Shown: positions 14,446 through 22,025 of the stretch, one piece after another
Position numbering within the stretch: position 1 is the stretch's first letter
How the letters are laid out: each line of letters opens with the position of its first letter
Origin: DAISJI01 sp964559835
GTDB lineage: Bacteria; Acidobacteriota; Terriglobia; Terriglobales; Acidobacteriaceae
Length of the DNA: 27,011 nt
NCBI GenBank assembly: GCA_964559835.1
Contig: CAZLJE010000052.1
Coordinates: 1-27,011 of the forward strand
Direction of reading: 5' to 3'
Translations under genes and position numbers: made by a program
Notes under the pieces: model-generated
Told to the model about the DNA's origin: nothing
Seen by the model: the letters and a program-made list of their open reading frames with translations, nothing else
Databases searched by the model: none

Positions 14446-16989
14446 GTGTCCGTCATCCGCATTCGCACTTCTATGGTTGCGGCGGTACTGAGCACGAGCG
14501 CGCTGGTGTCGACGCCTGCGCTGCATGCGCGCGCGCAAGACCGCATCGGGCAGAGGATCGACGACAGCCGTGTCGCGCAGACGCGCGGAAACGTTCACCC
14601 TTTGGCGCAGGCGCGGTATGACCGGGGGCGGTTGAGCCCGACGATGATGTTGCCGCGCGTGGTCATGCACTTCACGCGGACAGCGGCGCAGCAGGCGGAA
14701 TTGGACACGCTGCTCCAGAGTCAGCAGGACCCGGCATCGCCCAACTACCACAAGTGGGTGACACCGGAGCAGTTCGCCGACCGGTTCGGCATCAGCGCGC
14801 ATGACCTGGCGCAGGTGACGAGTTGGCTGGAGTCGCGCGGGTTCACCGTGGTTGAGACCGCGCGCAGTCGGAGCTATGTGGCGTTTAGCGGACCGGTGGG
14901 AGAAGTCGATTCGGTGTTTCGCACGGAGATGCGGCGGTATTCGGTGGAAGGCGAGGAACACTTCGCGAATGCGGCCGAGCCGGTTGTGCCCGAGGCGCTG
15001 TCGGGCGTGGTGCTCGGATTTCGCGGTTTGAACGATTTCAAACCACGGGCGCACGGCATCATTGCGCGTCCGCAGCTGACGTCTTACATCACCGGTAACC
15101 ACTTCATGGCGCCGGACGACTTTGCAACCATCTACGACATTCAACCGTTACGCAAGACAGGCACTGACGGAACTGGAGTGAAGATCGCCGTCATCGGGCA
15201 GACGGACATCTTAGTCAGCGACATTCAAACTTTCCGCAGGAATGCCGGGTTGATGGCGAGCGATCCGGAGGTCATCCTGGTTCCGGGATCAGCGGACCCT
15301 GGAGTCCTTGCCACCGATCTAAGCGAGGCCGACCTGGACATCGAATGGTCGGGAGCTGTGGCTCCCGGGGCAACGATCGTGTATGTCAACTCGGGTAACG
15401 GTGCCTTTGACTCGTTGTTCTATGCGGTTGACCAGAACCTGGCGCCGGTGCTGAGCAGCAGCTATGGGAATTGCGAAAAGAATTTTACCGCAGCGCAACT
15501 GAACAGCATGACGGCTGCAGGCCAGCAGGCGAACGCGCAGGGGATCACGGTAACGTCCGCATCGGGCGATACCGGAGCGGCAGACTGCGACACCGGCAGC
15601 AGCGCGACGGCGACTCATGGGTTGTCGGTGGATGTGCCGGCGGTGTTGCCGACCACCACCGGCATCGGCGGCACAGCATTCAACGACGGCAGCGCCACTT
15701 TCGGGACAGCTTATTGGGGAGCGGCGAACGACCTTTTCAACGGGTCGGCGCTGTCGTATATCCCCGAAGTGGCATGGAACGATGCGGGAGTGCAGGGCGC
15801 AAGCGGCGGCGGAGCGGCCATCAATTTTGCGAAGCCGGCCTGGCAGACAGGGACGGGAGTGCCCAACGACGGCAAACGCGACGTCCCCGACGTGTCCTTT
15901 GCAGCTTCGCCCGGACCGCTGGAGGCGTACATCATCTGCTCGCAGGGATCGTGCGTAGACGGGTTCCGGAAGAGTGATACCTCATTCAACCTCGTGGGCG
16001 GAACTTCCGCGGGTGCTCCGGCGTTTGCGGGCGTGGTAGCGCTGATCAACCAGGTCACGGGTTCGGCGCAGGGCAATGTCAATCCGCGGCTGTACCAGCT
16101 GGCGGCGATCTCGACCGACGCGTTCCATGACATCACCAGCGGAAATAACTTCGTGAGCTGCCAGACGGGAACGCCGAATTGCACGACCGGCACCATGGGT
16201 TTTTCGGCGGGAACGGGCTATGACCAGGTCACCGGGTTAGGGTCGGTCGATGTCTACAAGCTAGTGACCGAGTGGGTGCCCGTTTCCATCACGCCGAATC
16301 CGGTCGCGTTCGGCAACCATCTTCCGAATACTTCGACGACGCTGCCGCTGACGCTGCGCAATAACAACAGCGCGGTGCTGAATATCAGCGGGCTCGCAAT
16401 CAGCGGAGGATTCTCGCAGACCAACAACTGTCCGGGCGCGCTGAGCTTCGGCGCCAGCTGCACGATCGAGGTCACGTTCGTGCCCGCCTCCGCGGGCGCG
16501 CAGAACGGCACGCTGACGATCACCGCCGACGATAGCCCGAATCCGCACGTGGTTCCGCTGTCGGGTACGTTCACCGACCTGCCGATCGCGTTAACGCGCA
16601 CGTTGCGGGTGGTGCGTTCGGATACGAACACGGCGCCTGCAACGGGCATGGCACAACCCGCGGCGACCAGCACAACGGCTTCCGGCACCACGAGCTCGAC
16701 CGCGCGCACCGCGACGAGGGAGACGAGCGCGAGACCATTACTTGTCTCAATCACTCGGACGGCTGCGTCTGACGCCTTCACCGTGACGAACCGGCAATCC
16801 GTGCCGCTCTCCATCGCCATTGAGGTCCCCAGCGGGTTCCAGCAGGAAAACGATTGTGGCGAAGAGTTGAAAGCGGGCGCGAGCTGTGCCATCCAACTGA
16901 AGCGAGAGCGCGCCGGCGCTGCCGGTGAACTGAAGATCACCAGCGCCGAAGGAACGGCGAGCGTGCGCATCGGCGGCTCCGGACAGTAG
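14446..16989 (+). CDS. Secreted S53 (sedolisin/kumamolisin-type) peptidase with Ig-like tail
   Basis: An 847-residue acid serine-carboxyl peptidase, exported as a zymogen. In numbering from GTG 14446, residues 1-31 are a signal peptide (MVAAVLSTSALVSTPALHARA) and about 60-210 an activation prodomain (ASPNYHKWVTPEQFADRFG). The catalytic domain has E294 and D298 in SEADLDIEW, the oxyanion Asp near 375 in SASGDTGAADC and nucleophile S521 in GGTSAGAP. Calcium-site residues appear around FHDITSGNN and GYDQVTGLGSVD. After about residue 612 come a HYDIN/choice-of-anchor-type Ig-like domain (VAFGNHLPNTSTTLPLTLRN) and a Thr/Ala-rich linker. A second, shorter Ig-like segment (FTVTNRQSVPLSI) follows. 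GTG 14446 is chosen because AAAGGGAAC precedes it; the frame also opens from TTG 14404. These peptidases work at low pH. Confidence 0.92.
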   Translation: MSVIRIRTSMVAAVLSTSALVSTPALHARAQDRIGQRIDDSRVAQTRGNVHPLAQARYDRGRLSPTMMLPRVVMHFTRTAAQQAELDTLLQSQQDPASPNYHKWVTPEQFADRFGISAHDLAQVTSWLESRGFTVVETARSRSYVAFSGPVGEVDSVFRTEMRRYSVEGEEHFANAAEPVVPEALSGVVLGFRGLNDFKPRAHGIIARPQLTSYITGNHFMAPDDFATIYDIQPLRKTGTDGTGVKIAVIGQTDILVSDIQTFRRNAGLMASDPEVILVPGSADPGVLATDLSEADLDIEWSGAVAPGATIVYVNSGNGAFDSLFYAVDQNLAPVLSSSYGNCEKNFTAAQLNSMTAAGQQANAQGITVTSASGDTGAADCDTGSSATATHGLSVDVPAVLPTTTGIGGTAFNDGSATFGTAYWGAANDLFNGSALSYIPEVAWNDAGVQGASGGGAAINFAKPAWQTGTGVPNDGKRDVPDVSFAASPGPLEAYIICSQGSCVDGFRKSDTSFNLVGGTSAGAPAFAGVVALINQVTGSAQGNVNPRLYQLAAISTDAFHDITSGNNFVSCQTGTPNCTTGTMGFSAGTGYDQVTGLGSVDVYKLVTEWVPVSITPNPVAFGNHLPNTSTTLPLTLRNNNSAVLNISGLAISGGFSQTNNCPGALSFGASCTIEVTFVPASAGAQNGTLTITADDSPNPHVVPLSGTFTDLPIALTRTLRVVRSDTNTAPATGMAQPAATSTTASGTTSSTARTATRETSARPLLVSITRTAASDAFTVTNRQSVPLSIAIEVPSGFQQENDCGEELKAGASCAIQLKRERAGAAGELKITSAEGTASVRIGGSGQ

Positions 16990-17074
16990 AGCCCGAAGTA
17001 CAAAAGCGGTTGCCAGACCGTGTCGTCCCTTACCGGACTCAGACCTGGTCGCCTCGCATGTCCCTGCACTTCAC

Positions 17075-17139
17075 GTACCGGGCTATGAACTGTCCTGCGC
17101 TTCGATTTCGCTCAGGGAGGCTGTACCGGGCTATGAACT
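17075..17139 (+). repeat. 17-base direct repeat upstream of the 17181 gene
   Basis: GTACCGGGCTATGAACT occurs at 17075-17091 and again at 17123-17139, 48 bases apart. The second copy is followed by TAGAAT (17148-17153), a possible -10 box 28 bases before the start codon. The paired copies could be activator sites. They could also be duplication debris, since no other function is evident in 16990-17180. Confidence 0.7.
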
Positions 17140-17180
17140 CGCGGCTGTAGAATTGGCCTTCTCCCATCGGAGGTCCCGTC

Positions 17181-17747
17181 ATGTTTCGTCATCGCGCACC
17201 AGCAATCGTGATGCTAGTTATTGCAAGCGCATTCCTACCCGCGTCGGCTCAGGACACCGGCGCTAAAGCGGCGCAGACACCCGCGTCCAAGCCTGTTCTC
17301 TCACCGACGGCGCGTCTGCAGGCGGCCAAGACTGCGTTTGTAAAAAATGTGGATGGGAGCGACATCGGGTACGACACGGTCGCGACGACCCTGGAAGGTT
17401 GGGGGCGGTACAAGCTCGTGGACTCGCCGGCGAAGGCGGACCTGGTGATTGAGGTGGAATCTCCAAGAGACGACCAGGGCGGTGTGTCGGTCTCGAGTTC
17501 GTCCTCGACGGCGACGGGGAGATACGAGCAGTCGAACAAGAGTTCGCGGGAAGTGTCGTCCGGCGGCGGGCCGATGCGCCCGGTGGTGCGCGATGCGAAG
17601 ACGACGGTGACGCTGTTCGTCGCGTCCGAGCAGGTGAAGGGCGGGATGAAAAAGAACGCGCGGGAGAACAACATGGTCGACGCAGCGCAAAAGCTGGTCG
17701 CCAAATTCCACGAGCGGGTCGAGCCGCCGGTGAAAACCCCCGAGTAA
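17181..17747 (+). CDS. Exported protein of unknown function
   Basis: A 188-residue secreted protein. Residues 1-23 are a signal peptide (IVMLVIASAFLPASA-QD). The mature domain includes a segment (LQAAKTAFVKNVDGSDIG, LEGWGRYKLVDSPAKADLVIEVE) that resembles small periplasmic domains predicting stress or lipoprotein-like beta structure. This is followed by a Ser-rich loop, a strand (DAKTTVTLFVASE) and a C-terminal helix (MVDAAQKLVAKFHERVE). I do not recognise the family with confidence. GGAGGT at 17169-17174, 6 bases before the ATG, fixes the start. Single gene, downstream of the S53 peptidase but separated by 191 bases and its own direct-repeat region. Confidence 0.8.
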   Translation: MFRHRAPAIVMLVIASAFLPASAQDTGAKAAQTPASKPVLSPTARLQAAKTAFVKNVDGSDIGYDTVATTLEGWGRYKLVDSPAKADLVIEVESPRDDQGGVSVSSSSSTATGRYEQSNKSSREVSSGGGPMRPVVRDAKTTVTLFVASEQVKGGMKKNARENNMVDAAQKLVAKFHERVEPPVKTPE

Positions 17748-17819
17748 GCGAGGGGACGGCGCGCATCTACTCGCGACGAAGTACATCAATCAGTTAACCA
17801 TTTAGTTACTATTCGCCAA

Positions 17820-17870
17820 CAATCAACAGAGGGCCGAAAAGCCAAGGCGGTTCTGCGGACCGGCGGATTA
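17820..17870 (+). other. Possible structured leader of the lipoprotein gene
   Basis: The spacer 17748-17972 is unusually A+T-rich except for a compact GC block with two small hairpins: GGC-CGAAAA-GCC, and CGGT-TCTGCGG-ACCG. A TATGAT lies downstream at 17900-17905. By eye it does not fit the c-di-GMP, TPP, cobalamin or SAM riboswitch consensus. It may equally be chance. Confidence 0.25.
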
Positions 17871-17972
17871 CGTAAAGATTATCGCGTGTGATTAGTAACT
17901 ATGATGGCAACAGCAGAAGATCGCGCCGAATCTGCTTCTGAGTAGTCCTAATCACTTTCAGGAGTAACGCCG

Positions 17973-18839
17973 ATGAGGCCCAGAGGTCTATCCCTTGCCC
18001 TAGCAATAGCGCTCTCGTTAACGGTGTTTTTAATCGGCTGCGGCGGCAATGCCTCGCCCGCGCCGACGACGACCGGAAGGCCGACCCCAACCACGCCAGC
18101 GACACCGGCTCCAACACCCACGCCGAGCCCAACACCGGCCCCATCGCCGAGCGGTGGCGGAGGAGGAACCTCCGGGACGCCGCAGTGGCAGGTCGCGCTG
18201 CATGGGATCAACGGCAACAACGGAGGGCTGTCCGGGACGGCTACGGTCACTACGAGCGGTGACGTAACGCTGCAGTTCACCGGCGCGACGCCGAGCACGA
18301 CATTCACACTGGCGTTCTGTCCTGTCTCAATCGTGTCGAACTCAGTGCCGTGCGTGTCGCTTCCGACGGCCATGTCGGACGCAAGCGGCGCGGGCCAGGT
18401 CAGCTTCCATTTCCCGCAATCGGGCACGTGGGCGGGGTATTTCTCGGGGCGAACAAGCAACGCATCGGTGGCCGGTTTTGGATCGGTGGCGGAGACCGCC
18501 GGCGCCTACAACAGTCCAGTCCAGCAGATCGTGCCCGCGACCAAGGCGAACGGGGTCGGTATCGACGGTGGTCACCCGCAGGATCCAGGCAGCGGGACAA
18601 TCAGCGTGACCAACGGTCTGGTGCACGTTGCGCTCACTGGCGCCGTTCCGAACAAGGCCTACAACGTGTTCAGTTGCTATAGCGGATCATCAAGCTGCCA
18701 GAGCGCCGGAAGAATTACGACCGATGCAAGCGGCAACGCTACCGCCGATCTGAAGCTGAGCAGTAATGGCGTGGGGATTGTCGCAATTGGTGAGACGACC
18801 GGGTCCGTGATGTTCGCCGGGGGGTTCAAGGCACCGTAA
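17973..18839 (+). CDS. Lipoprotein with Pro/Thr-rich linker and beta-rich repeats
   Basis: A 288-residue lipoprotein. The signal sequence ends in a lipobox, VFLIGC, with C23 as the acylated residue. A Pro/Thr/Ser linker (29-62) acts as a flexible stalk, then Gly-rich spacing and two similar beta-rich segments. Each runs from a strand such as LSGTATVTTSGDVTLQFTGA or SGTISVTNGLVHVALTGA, through a Cys pair (FCPV/VPCV; FSCY/SSCQ), to a DASG-type strand (TTDASGNATADLKL). This suggests a tandem duplication with one disulphide each. Function unknown; adhesion or surface scaffolding is possible. AGGAG (17960-17964) is placed 8 bases before the ATG. Confidence 0.85.
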   Translation: MRPRGLSLALAIALSLTVFLIGCGGNASPAPTTTGRPTPTTPATPAPTPTPSPTPAPSPSGGGGGTSGTPQWQVALHGINGNNGGLSGTATVTTSGDVTLQFTGATPSTTFTLAFCPVSIVSNSVPCVSLPTAMSDASGAGQVSFHFPQSGTWAGYFSGRTSNASVAGFGSVAETAGAYNSPVQQIVPATKANGVGIDGGHPQDPGSGTISVTNGLVHVALTGAVPNKAYNVFSCYSGSSSCQSAGRITTDASGNATADLKLSSNGVGIVAIGETTGSVMFAGGFKAP

Positions 18840-18897
18840 AAGCAGGCGTTAGTCGCCAGCCCAGTCATCCAATGGCCTTTTGCGGCCGCGGTCGGCC

Positions 18898-19290
18898 TCA
18901 GCCGTAGAGTTCTGTTAGCAGGGCATAGGCGCGGCGGAGGTGTGGAATGACGATGCTGCCGCCGACGATGAGCGCGACATTCAGCGCATCTTCCTGTTCG
19001 GCGCGCGAGCAACCCAGGCGATACGACTGGATGATGTGGTAGTTGATGCAGTCGTCGCAGCGCAGCCCGGTCGAGACGACCAAGCCCATCAGCTCTTTGT
19101 ACTTCGCCGGAATCGCGCCCTCGAGATAGGTGTTGTGGTCGAGGTTGTAGAAGCGCTTCAACAGCGTGTTGTCGGCGGCGGTGACGTTTGCATTCAGGCG
19201 GGCGCGGGTTTCGAGGAACTGGCGCGCGATGGCCGAGCGGTCGGCGACCTGTTCTTCGGTGTGCAGGTACTTTGGCTCGCGGATTTCCAT
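18898..19290 (-). CDS. Carboxymuconolactone decarboxylase/AhpD-family protein
   Basis: A 130-residue, all-helical protein. It keeps the redox signature of the AhpD-like branch, CDDCINYH (C78, C81, H85), in the context LVVSTGLRCDDCINYHI, followed by the conserved helix EQEDALNVALIVGGSIVIPHL. Members reduce peroxiredoxin partners through the CxxC pair or act as thiol-dependent peroxidases; true decarboxylases lack this cysteine pair. No peroxiredoxin gene lies nearby. The ATG at 19290 has no clear Shine-Dalgarno sequence. The gene is convergent with the lipoprotein gene and 75 bases downstream of the short unknown gene on the same strand. Confidence 0.9.
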   Translation of the reverse strand: MEIREPKYLHTEEQVADRSAIARQFLETRARLNANVTAADNTLLKRFYNLDHNTYLEGAIPAKYKELMGLVVSTGLRCDDCINYHIIQSYRLGCSRAEQEDALNVALIVGGSIVIPHLRRAYALLTELYG

Positions 19291-19300
19291 GGGAAGATTT

Positions 19301-19368
19301 CACCACAAAGGACACGAAGGGACACGAAGGAAACGTAGGTCGTAGGTGGTGGGTCGTAGGTCGGGTCA
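19301..19368. repeat. Decamer plus heptamer arrays between two minus-strand genes
   Basis: 19301-19335 carries ten-base units of the type ACACGAAGGG, ACACGAAGGA. 19334-19368 carries heptamers CGTAGGT, CGTAGGT, GGTGGGT, CGTAGGT, CGGGTCA. The last heptamer contains the TGA stop (read on the minus strand, 19366-19368) of the 72-residue gene, so the array abuts that 3' end exactly. Confidence 0.85.
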
Positions 19369-19584
19369 GTGCGCCGGTTGGTTCAGCTTCGCATCCGAGG
19401 TGGGTTGGCGCTTCTGTTGCTGTTCTGCCCGCTCTCGCGCTTCCGCGATGATCGCGTCCACATCGCGCTCGGCCTGAGCGAACTCTTCCGGCGTCATCCG
19501 CTTGCGAGCGCCTTCCACCAGTTCAATCCATTTTCCCAGCAACTGATCATACGCCGACTTCGGCTTCGTTCGTGCCGTGGCCAT
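19366..19584 (-). CDS. Short charged helical protein of unknown function
   Basis: A 72-residue soluble protein, highly charged and helical: KSAYDQLLGKWIELVEGARK, then EEFAQAERDVDAIIAEARER, ending in a Gln-rich tail. It begins with a basic segment (MATARTKPK). The heptad-like pattern suggests a coiled coil. ATG 19584 is preferred over the in-frame start at 19602 because the minus-strand AAGGAAG (19597-19591) sits 6 bases upstream. It lies upstream of the AhpD-like gene on the same strand, but repeat arrays fill the gap between them. No family recognised. Confidence 0.7.
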   Translation of the reverse strand: MATARTKPKSAYDQLLGKWIELVEGARKRMTPEEFAQAERDVDAIIAEARERAEQQQKRQPTSDAKLNQPAH

Positions 19585-19652
19585 TTTGCTCTTCCTTTGC
19601 ACGCAGTGTACCTCAAAATCTGCTCAATGGGATGTGACGCGCCGCACGCCGG

Positions 19653-19682
19653 TTGCAGTGATTTGACACGGGCAGATATAGT
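19653..19682 (+). promoter_or_regulatory. Candidate promoter giving a leaderless message
   Basis: TTGCAG (19653-19658), an 18-base spacer and TATAGT (19677-19682). Transcription would start about 7 bases later, at or next to the ATG at 19691. No ribosome-binding site precedes that ATG, which fits leaderless translation. A TTGACA at 19663-19668 also exists, but it is only 8 bases from the -10 box. Confidence 0.4.
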
Positions 19683-19690
19683 TTCGGCCC

Positions 19691-21214
19691 ATGCGAAGCA
19701 CAGCGCGTTTTTCCGCAGTCGTCGTGTTTGGTGTCACCGTTCTCGTGGCGTTGGCGGTATTTCTCAGTGGCGGAAACCATGGGCAGTTGACGCCGCAACT
19801 GTCGGCCGCGCCGCAGGCCAACGATCCGCGGCTGGCGAAGGCATGGAAGTTCCAGCGTGACCTGTGGACGTACGTCCACCTGGAGGGCTCGCCCGCGGAC
19901 ATCGGCTACCAGCACGGGGCGCTGCTCTCGGCGGAGATCGCCGACGCGTTTAACGCAATGAAGTTCATGGACACCCACCGCACGAAGCGCGACTGGAAGT
20001 TCTTCCGCGACACGGCGCAGCACGTCCTCTGGCCCCACATCGACCCGGAGTACCAGCAGGAATTGCAGGGCATCGCCGACGGGCTGAAGTCGAAGGGCGT
20101 GCAGATGGACGTGTGGGACGTCGTGGCGCTCAACGCGTTTGAGGAAGTTCCCGACTACTACGTCCCGTGGCTCGAAGCGAAGCAGAAGAAGCAGGGCGCT
20201 AATCCCACCCTTCCAAAACCAGTCAGGGTGGGGCACCCCGTGATTCCGGAGCACGATCCGCTCGTGGCGCCGGGGAATTGCTCGGCGTTCGTGGCGACGG
20301 GGTCGTACACGAAAGATGGGCGGCCGGTCATCGCGCACAACAACTGGACGAGCGTGCACGCCGGCGCGCGCTGGGTGATAGTCTTCGACATCGTGCCGGT
20401 GAAGGGCTACCGCATGATCATGGACGGGTTCCCGGGGGTGATCGTCAGCAACGATGATTTCACCATCAATTCCGCGGGCCTGGCCGTGACCGAGACCACC
20501 ATCACGGGGTTCAAGGGCTTCGATCCGAACGGCAAGCCGGAGTTCATGCGCGCGCGCAAGGCGACGCAGTACGCGAGCTCGATCGACGAGTACGTCAAGA
20601 TCATGAACGACGGCAACAACGGCGGCTACGCCAACGACTGGCTGCTGGCCGACATCAAGACGGGCGAGGTTGCGCGCTTCGAGCAGGGACTGAAGCACAC
20701 GCGTCTGTGGCGAACGAAGGACGGCTACTTCGAAGGCTCGAACTTCGCCAGCGATCCGCAGGTGATCAAGGACGAGACCGATTTCGATACCGAGAAGCCG
20801 GGGACATCGCCGAACGCGCGGCGGGAGCGGTGGCGCCAGTTGCTGACGCAGAACAAGGGGAAGATCGATGTCGTGATGGCGCAGAAGTTCGAAGGCGATC
20901 ATTACGACACATTCGAGAAGAAAGAAGATGCCAACGAGCGGACGCTCTGCGGGCACGTGGAAGCTTCGCCGCGTGGCGTGCCGGAGTGGGGATGGGGCGC
21001 GTACCATCCGGGCGGAACGGTGCAGGCGAAGGCGGCGGATGCCACCATGATCAAAAACATGACGCTGACCGCGCACGCGGGTCACGCCTGCGGCGCCGAT
21101 TTCAATATGGTCGAGTTCCTGCAAAAACATCCCGAGTACGGATGGGAGAAGCCTGCGCTCATGGACATGAAGAGCGGCCCATGGGCGACGTTCAAGTCGG
21201 GGGAAAAGCAGTAA
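19691..21214 (+). CDS. C45/phospholipase-B-like Ntn hydrolase
   Basis: A 507-residue exported or membrane-anchored hydrolase. Residues 8-27 form a hydrophobic signal or anchor. The N-terminal propeptide-like part has the family pattern DIGYQHGALLSAEIAD, then LQGIADGLKSKGV and DVVALNAFEE. The Ntn nucleophile is C197 in PGNCSAFVATGSYTKDGRPV, where autocleavage before Cys would expose the catalytic residue, followed by IAHNNW and a second conserved block (GFPGVIVSNDDFTINSAGLAV). Family members cleave amide or ester bonds (penicillin acyltransferase, phospholipase B-like proteins); the substrate here is unknown. Residues 172-183 (PTLPKPVRVGHP), just before the cleavage site, are encoded by an interspersed palindromic repeat. 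Possibly leaderless start. Confidence 0.85.
   Translation: MRSTARFSAVVVFGVTVLVALAVFLSGGNHGQLTPQLSAAPQANDPRLAKAWKFQRDLWTYVHLEGSPADIGYQHGALLSAEIADAFNAMKFMDTHRTKRDWKFFRDTAQHVLWPHIDPEYQQELQGIADGLKSKGVQMDVWDVVALNAFEEVPDYYVPWLEAKQKKQGANPTLPKPVRVGHPVIPEHDPLVAPGNCSAFVATGSYTKDGRPVIAHNNWTSVHAGARWVIVFDIVPVKGYRMIMDGFPGVIVSNDDFTINSAGLAVTETTITGFKGFDPNGKPEFMRARKATQYASSIDEYVKIMNDGNNGGYANDWLLADIKTGEVARFEQGLKHTRLWRTKDGYFEGSNFASDPQVIKDETDFDTEKPGTSPNARRERWRQLLTQNKGKIDVVMAQKFEGDHYDTFEKKEDANERTLCGHVEASPRGVPEWGWGAYHPGGTVQAKAADATMIKNMTLTAHAGHACGADFNMVEFLQKHPEYGWEKPALMDMKSGPWATFKSGEKQ
20204..20238 (+). repeat. Palindromic interspersed repeat inside the C45-like gene
   Basis: CCCACCC (20204-20210), then a 15-base loop, GGGTGGG (20226-20232) and GCACCC. 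Nearly the same element occurs in a spacer at 23502-23537. It is read in frame and adds about 12 residues ahead of the catalytic Cys. Confidence 0.85.
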
Positions 21215-21220
21215 CAACAC

Positions 21221-21255
21221 TCACCACAATGGACACAAAGGAACACAAAGGAAGG
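21221..21255. repeat. Decamer tandem repeat after the C45-like gene
   Basis: TCACCACAAT followed by GGACACAAAG and GAACACAAAG, starting 6 bases after the stop codon at 21214. Same family as 9287-9316 and 19301-19335. It lies directly before the strong hairpin at 21261-21289. Confidence 0.7.
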
Positions 21256-21260
21256 ACAAG

Positions 21261-21289
21261 AAAGCCCTGGGATTCTGTCCCAGGGCTTT
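21261..21289. terminator. Bidirectional terminator between convergent genes
   Basis: AAAGCCCTGGGA (21261-21272) pairs perfectly over 12 bases with TCCCAGGGCTTT (21278-21289) around TTCTG. Short A and T runs flank both sides. It can serve the hydrolase gene on the plus strand and the Gln/Ser-rich gene on the minus strand, whose stop is at 21308. Confidence 0.85.
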
Positions 21290-21307
21290 GTCGTTGCACG
21301 ATAGGTA

Positions 21308-21790
21308 TCAGCCGACGCGGCGGATGTCGTCGTCGCGACGGGTCACGACATCGCGGTCAGTGCGGTTGATGGTCTCGACGCGATCGACGCGGTCAACGCG
21401 TCCGGTGGTGTCGGTCCCGCGGCCGATCAGTCCCAGGATGATCGCGACCACGACGATGCCCAGAACGATCCAACCCCACGGAACTCCGCCGCCACGGTTG
21501 TTGGCGCGCTGCGGATTTTGGTTATTGGCGTTCTGGTCGGCGGCTTGACGGTCGGAATTCGGCGGCGGGGCGCTTTGGTCCTGCGAGCGGGCCGCGTTGG
21601 AATCGGGTTTGGCGGCGCTGCGGTCGGGGCGTGCGGCGCCCTGGTCGGACGACGGCTGCTGCGCCGGCTGGGCACTCTGGCTGGATTGGGCGCTTGGTTG
21701 CTGCGCCGTTTGCGGACTGCTGCTCGCCTGTGCCACAGCGAATGTCGTGCACAGCAGAGCGATGGCAACGCACATGAAAAGTTTACGCAT
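21308..21790 (-). CDS. Signal-peptide, Gln/Ser-rich, single-pass membrane protein
   Basis: A 160-residue exported protein. Residues 1-21 are a signal peptide (MRKLFMCVAIALLCTTFAVA-Q). Residues 22-98 are a low-complexity Gln/Ser/Ala/Pro/Asn region. A transmembrane helix follows (PWGWIVLGIVVVAIILGLIG, 104-123). The tail is rich in Arg and Asp with a repeated pattern (GRVDRVDRVETINRTDRD). The topology would place the long disordered region in the periplasm and the charged tail in the cytoplasm. The frame is open up to 21904, but GGGAGGA upstream of 21790 and the signal peptide support the chosen start. Family not recognised; a role as envelope linker is speculation. Confidence 0.78.
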   Translation of the reverse strand: MRKLFMCVAIALLCTTFAVAQASSSPQTAQQPSAQSSQSAQPAQQPSSDQGAARPDRSAAKPDSNAARSQDQSAPPPNSDRQAADQNANNQNPQRANNRGGGVPWGWIVLGIVVVAIILGLIGRGTDTTGRVDRVDRVETINRTDRDVVTRRDDDIRRVG

Positions 21791-21923
21791 GAGTCGCTTT
21801 CCTCCCGGGCGTGTCTGTACGCCGTCTGGAACTTCGGTTTTGGCGCGTAATGGATTAGAAGATCGCGCGCAAAACGGAGGTTGGCCCTGAATCGAGAGCT
21901 GCACCGGGCCATCTGGAGATCGG

Positions 21924-22020
21924 GAAAATCTGGAAATCTGGAAATCTGGAAATCTGATGCAAGACTCAATCCCGAGGTCGAATAACGCAGATCTCCAGAT
22001 ATCCAGATCTCAAGATTTCC
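21924..22020. repeat. Octamer arrays in inverted orientation
   Basis: Four direct units close to GGAAATCT (21924-21956) face an inverted set (21988-22020; for example AGATCTCC, AGATATCC). The 33-base arms match with about five mismatches around a 31-base loop. The right arm ends 5 bases from the stop codon of the minus-strand PilZ gene. The rest of 21791-21923 shows nothing recognisable. Confidence 0.85.
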
Positions 22021-22025
22021 GATGG

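Noticed and set aside
17820..17870. Riboswitch upstream of the lipoprotein gene
   Set aside because: Two small hairpins exist, but no known consensus could be matched, so it is kept only as a low-confidence structured leader.
19613..21220. 535-codon minus-strand open frame opposite the C45-like hydrolase
   Set aside because: Antisense shadow of a gene with a clear nucleophile motif and signal sequence.
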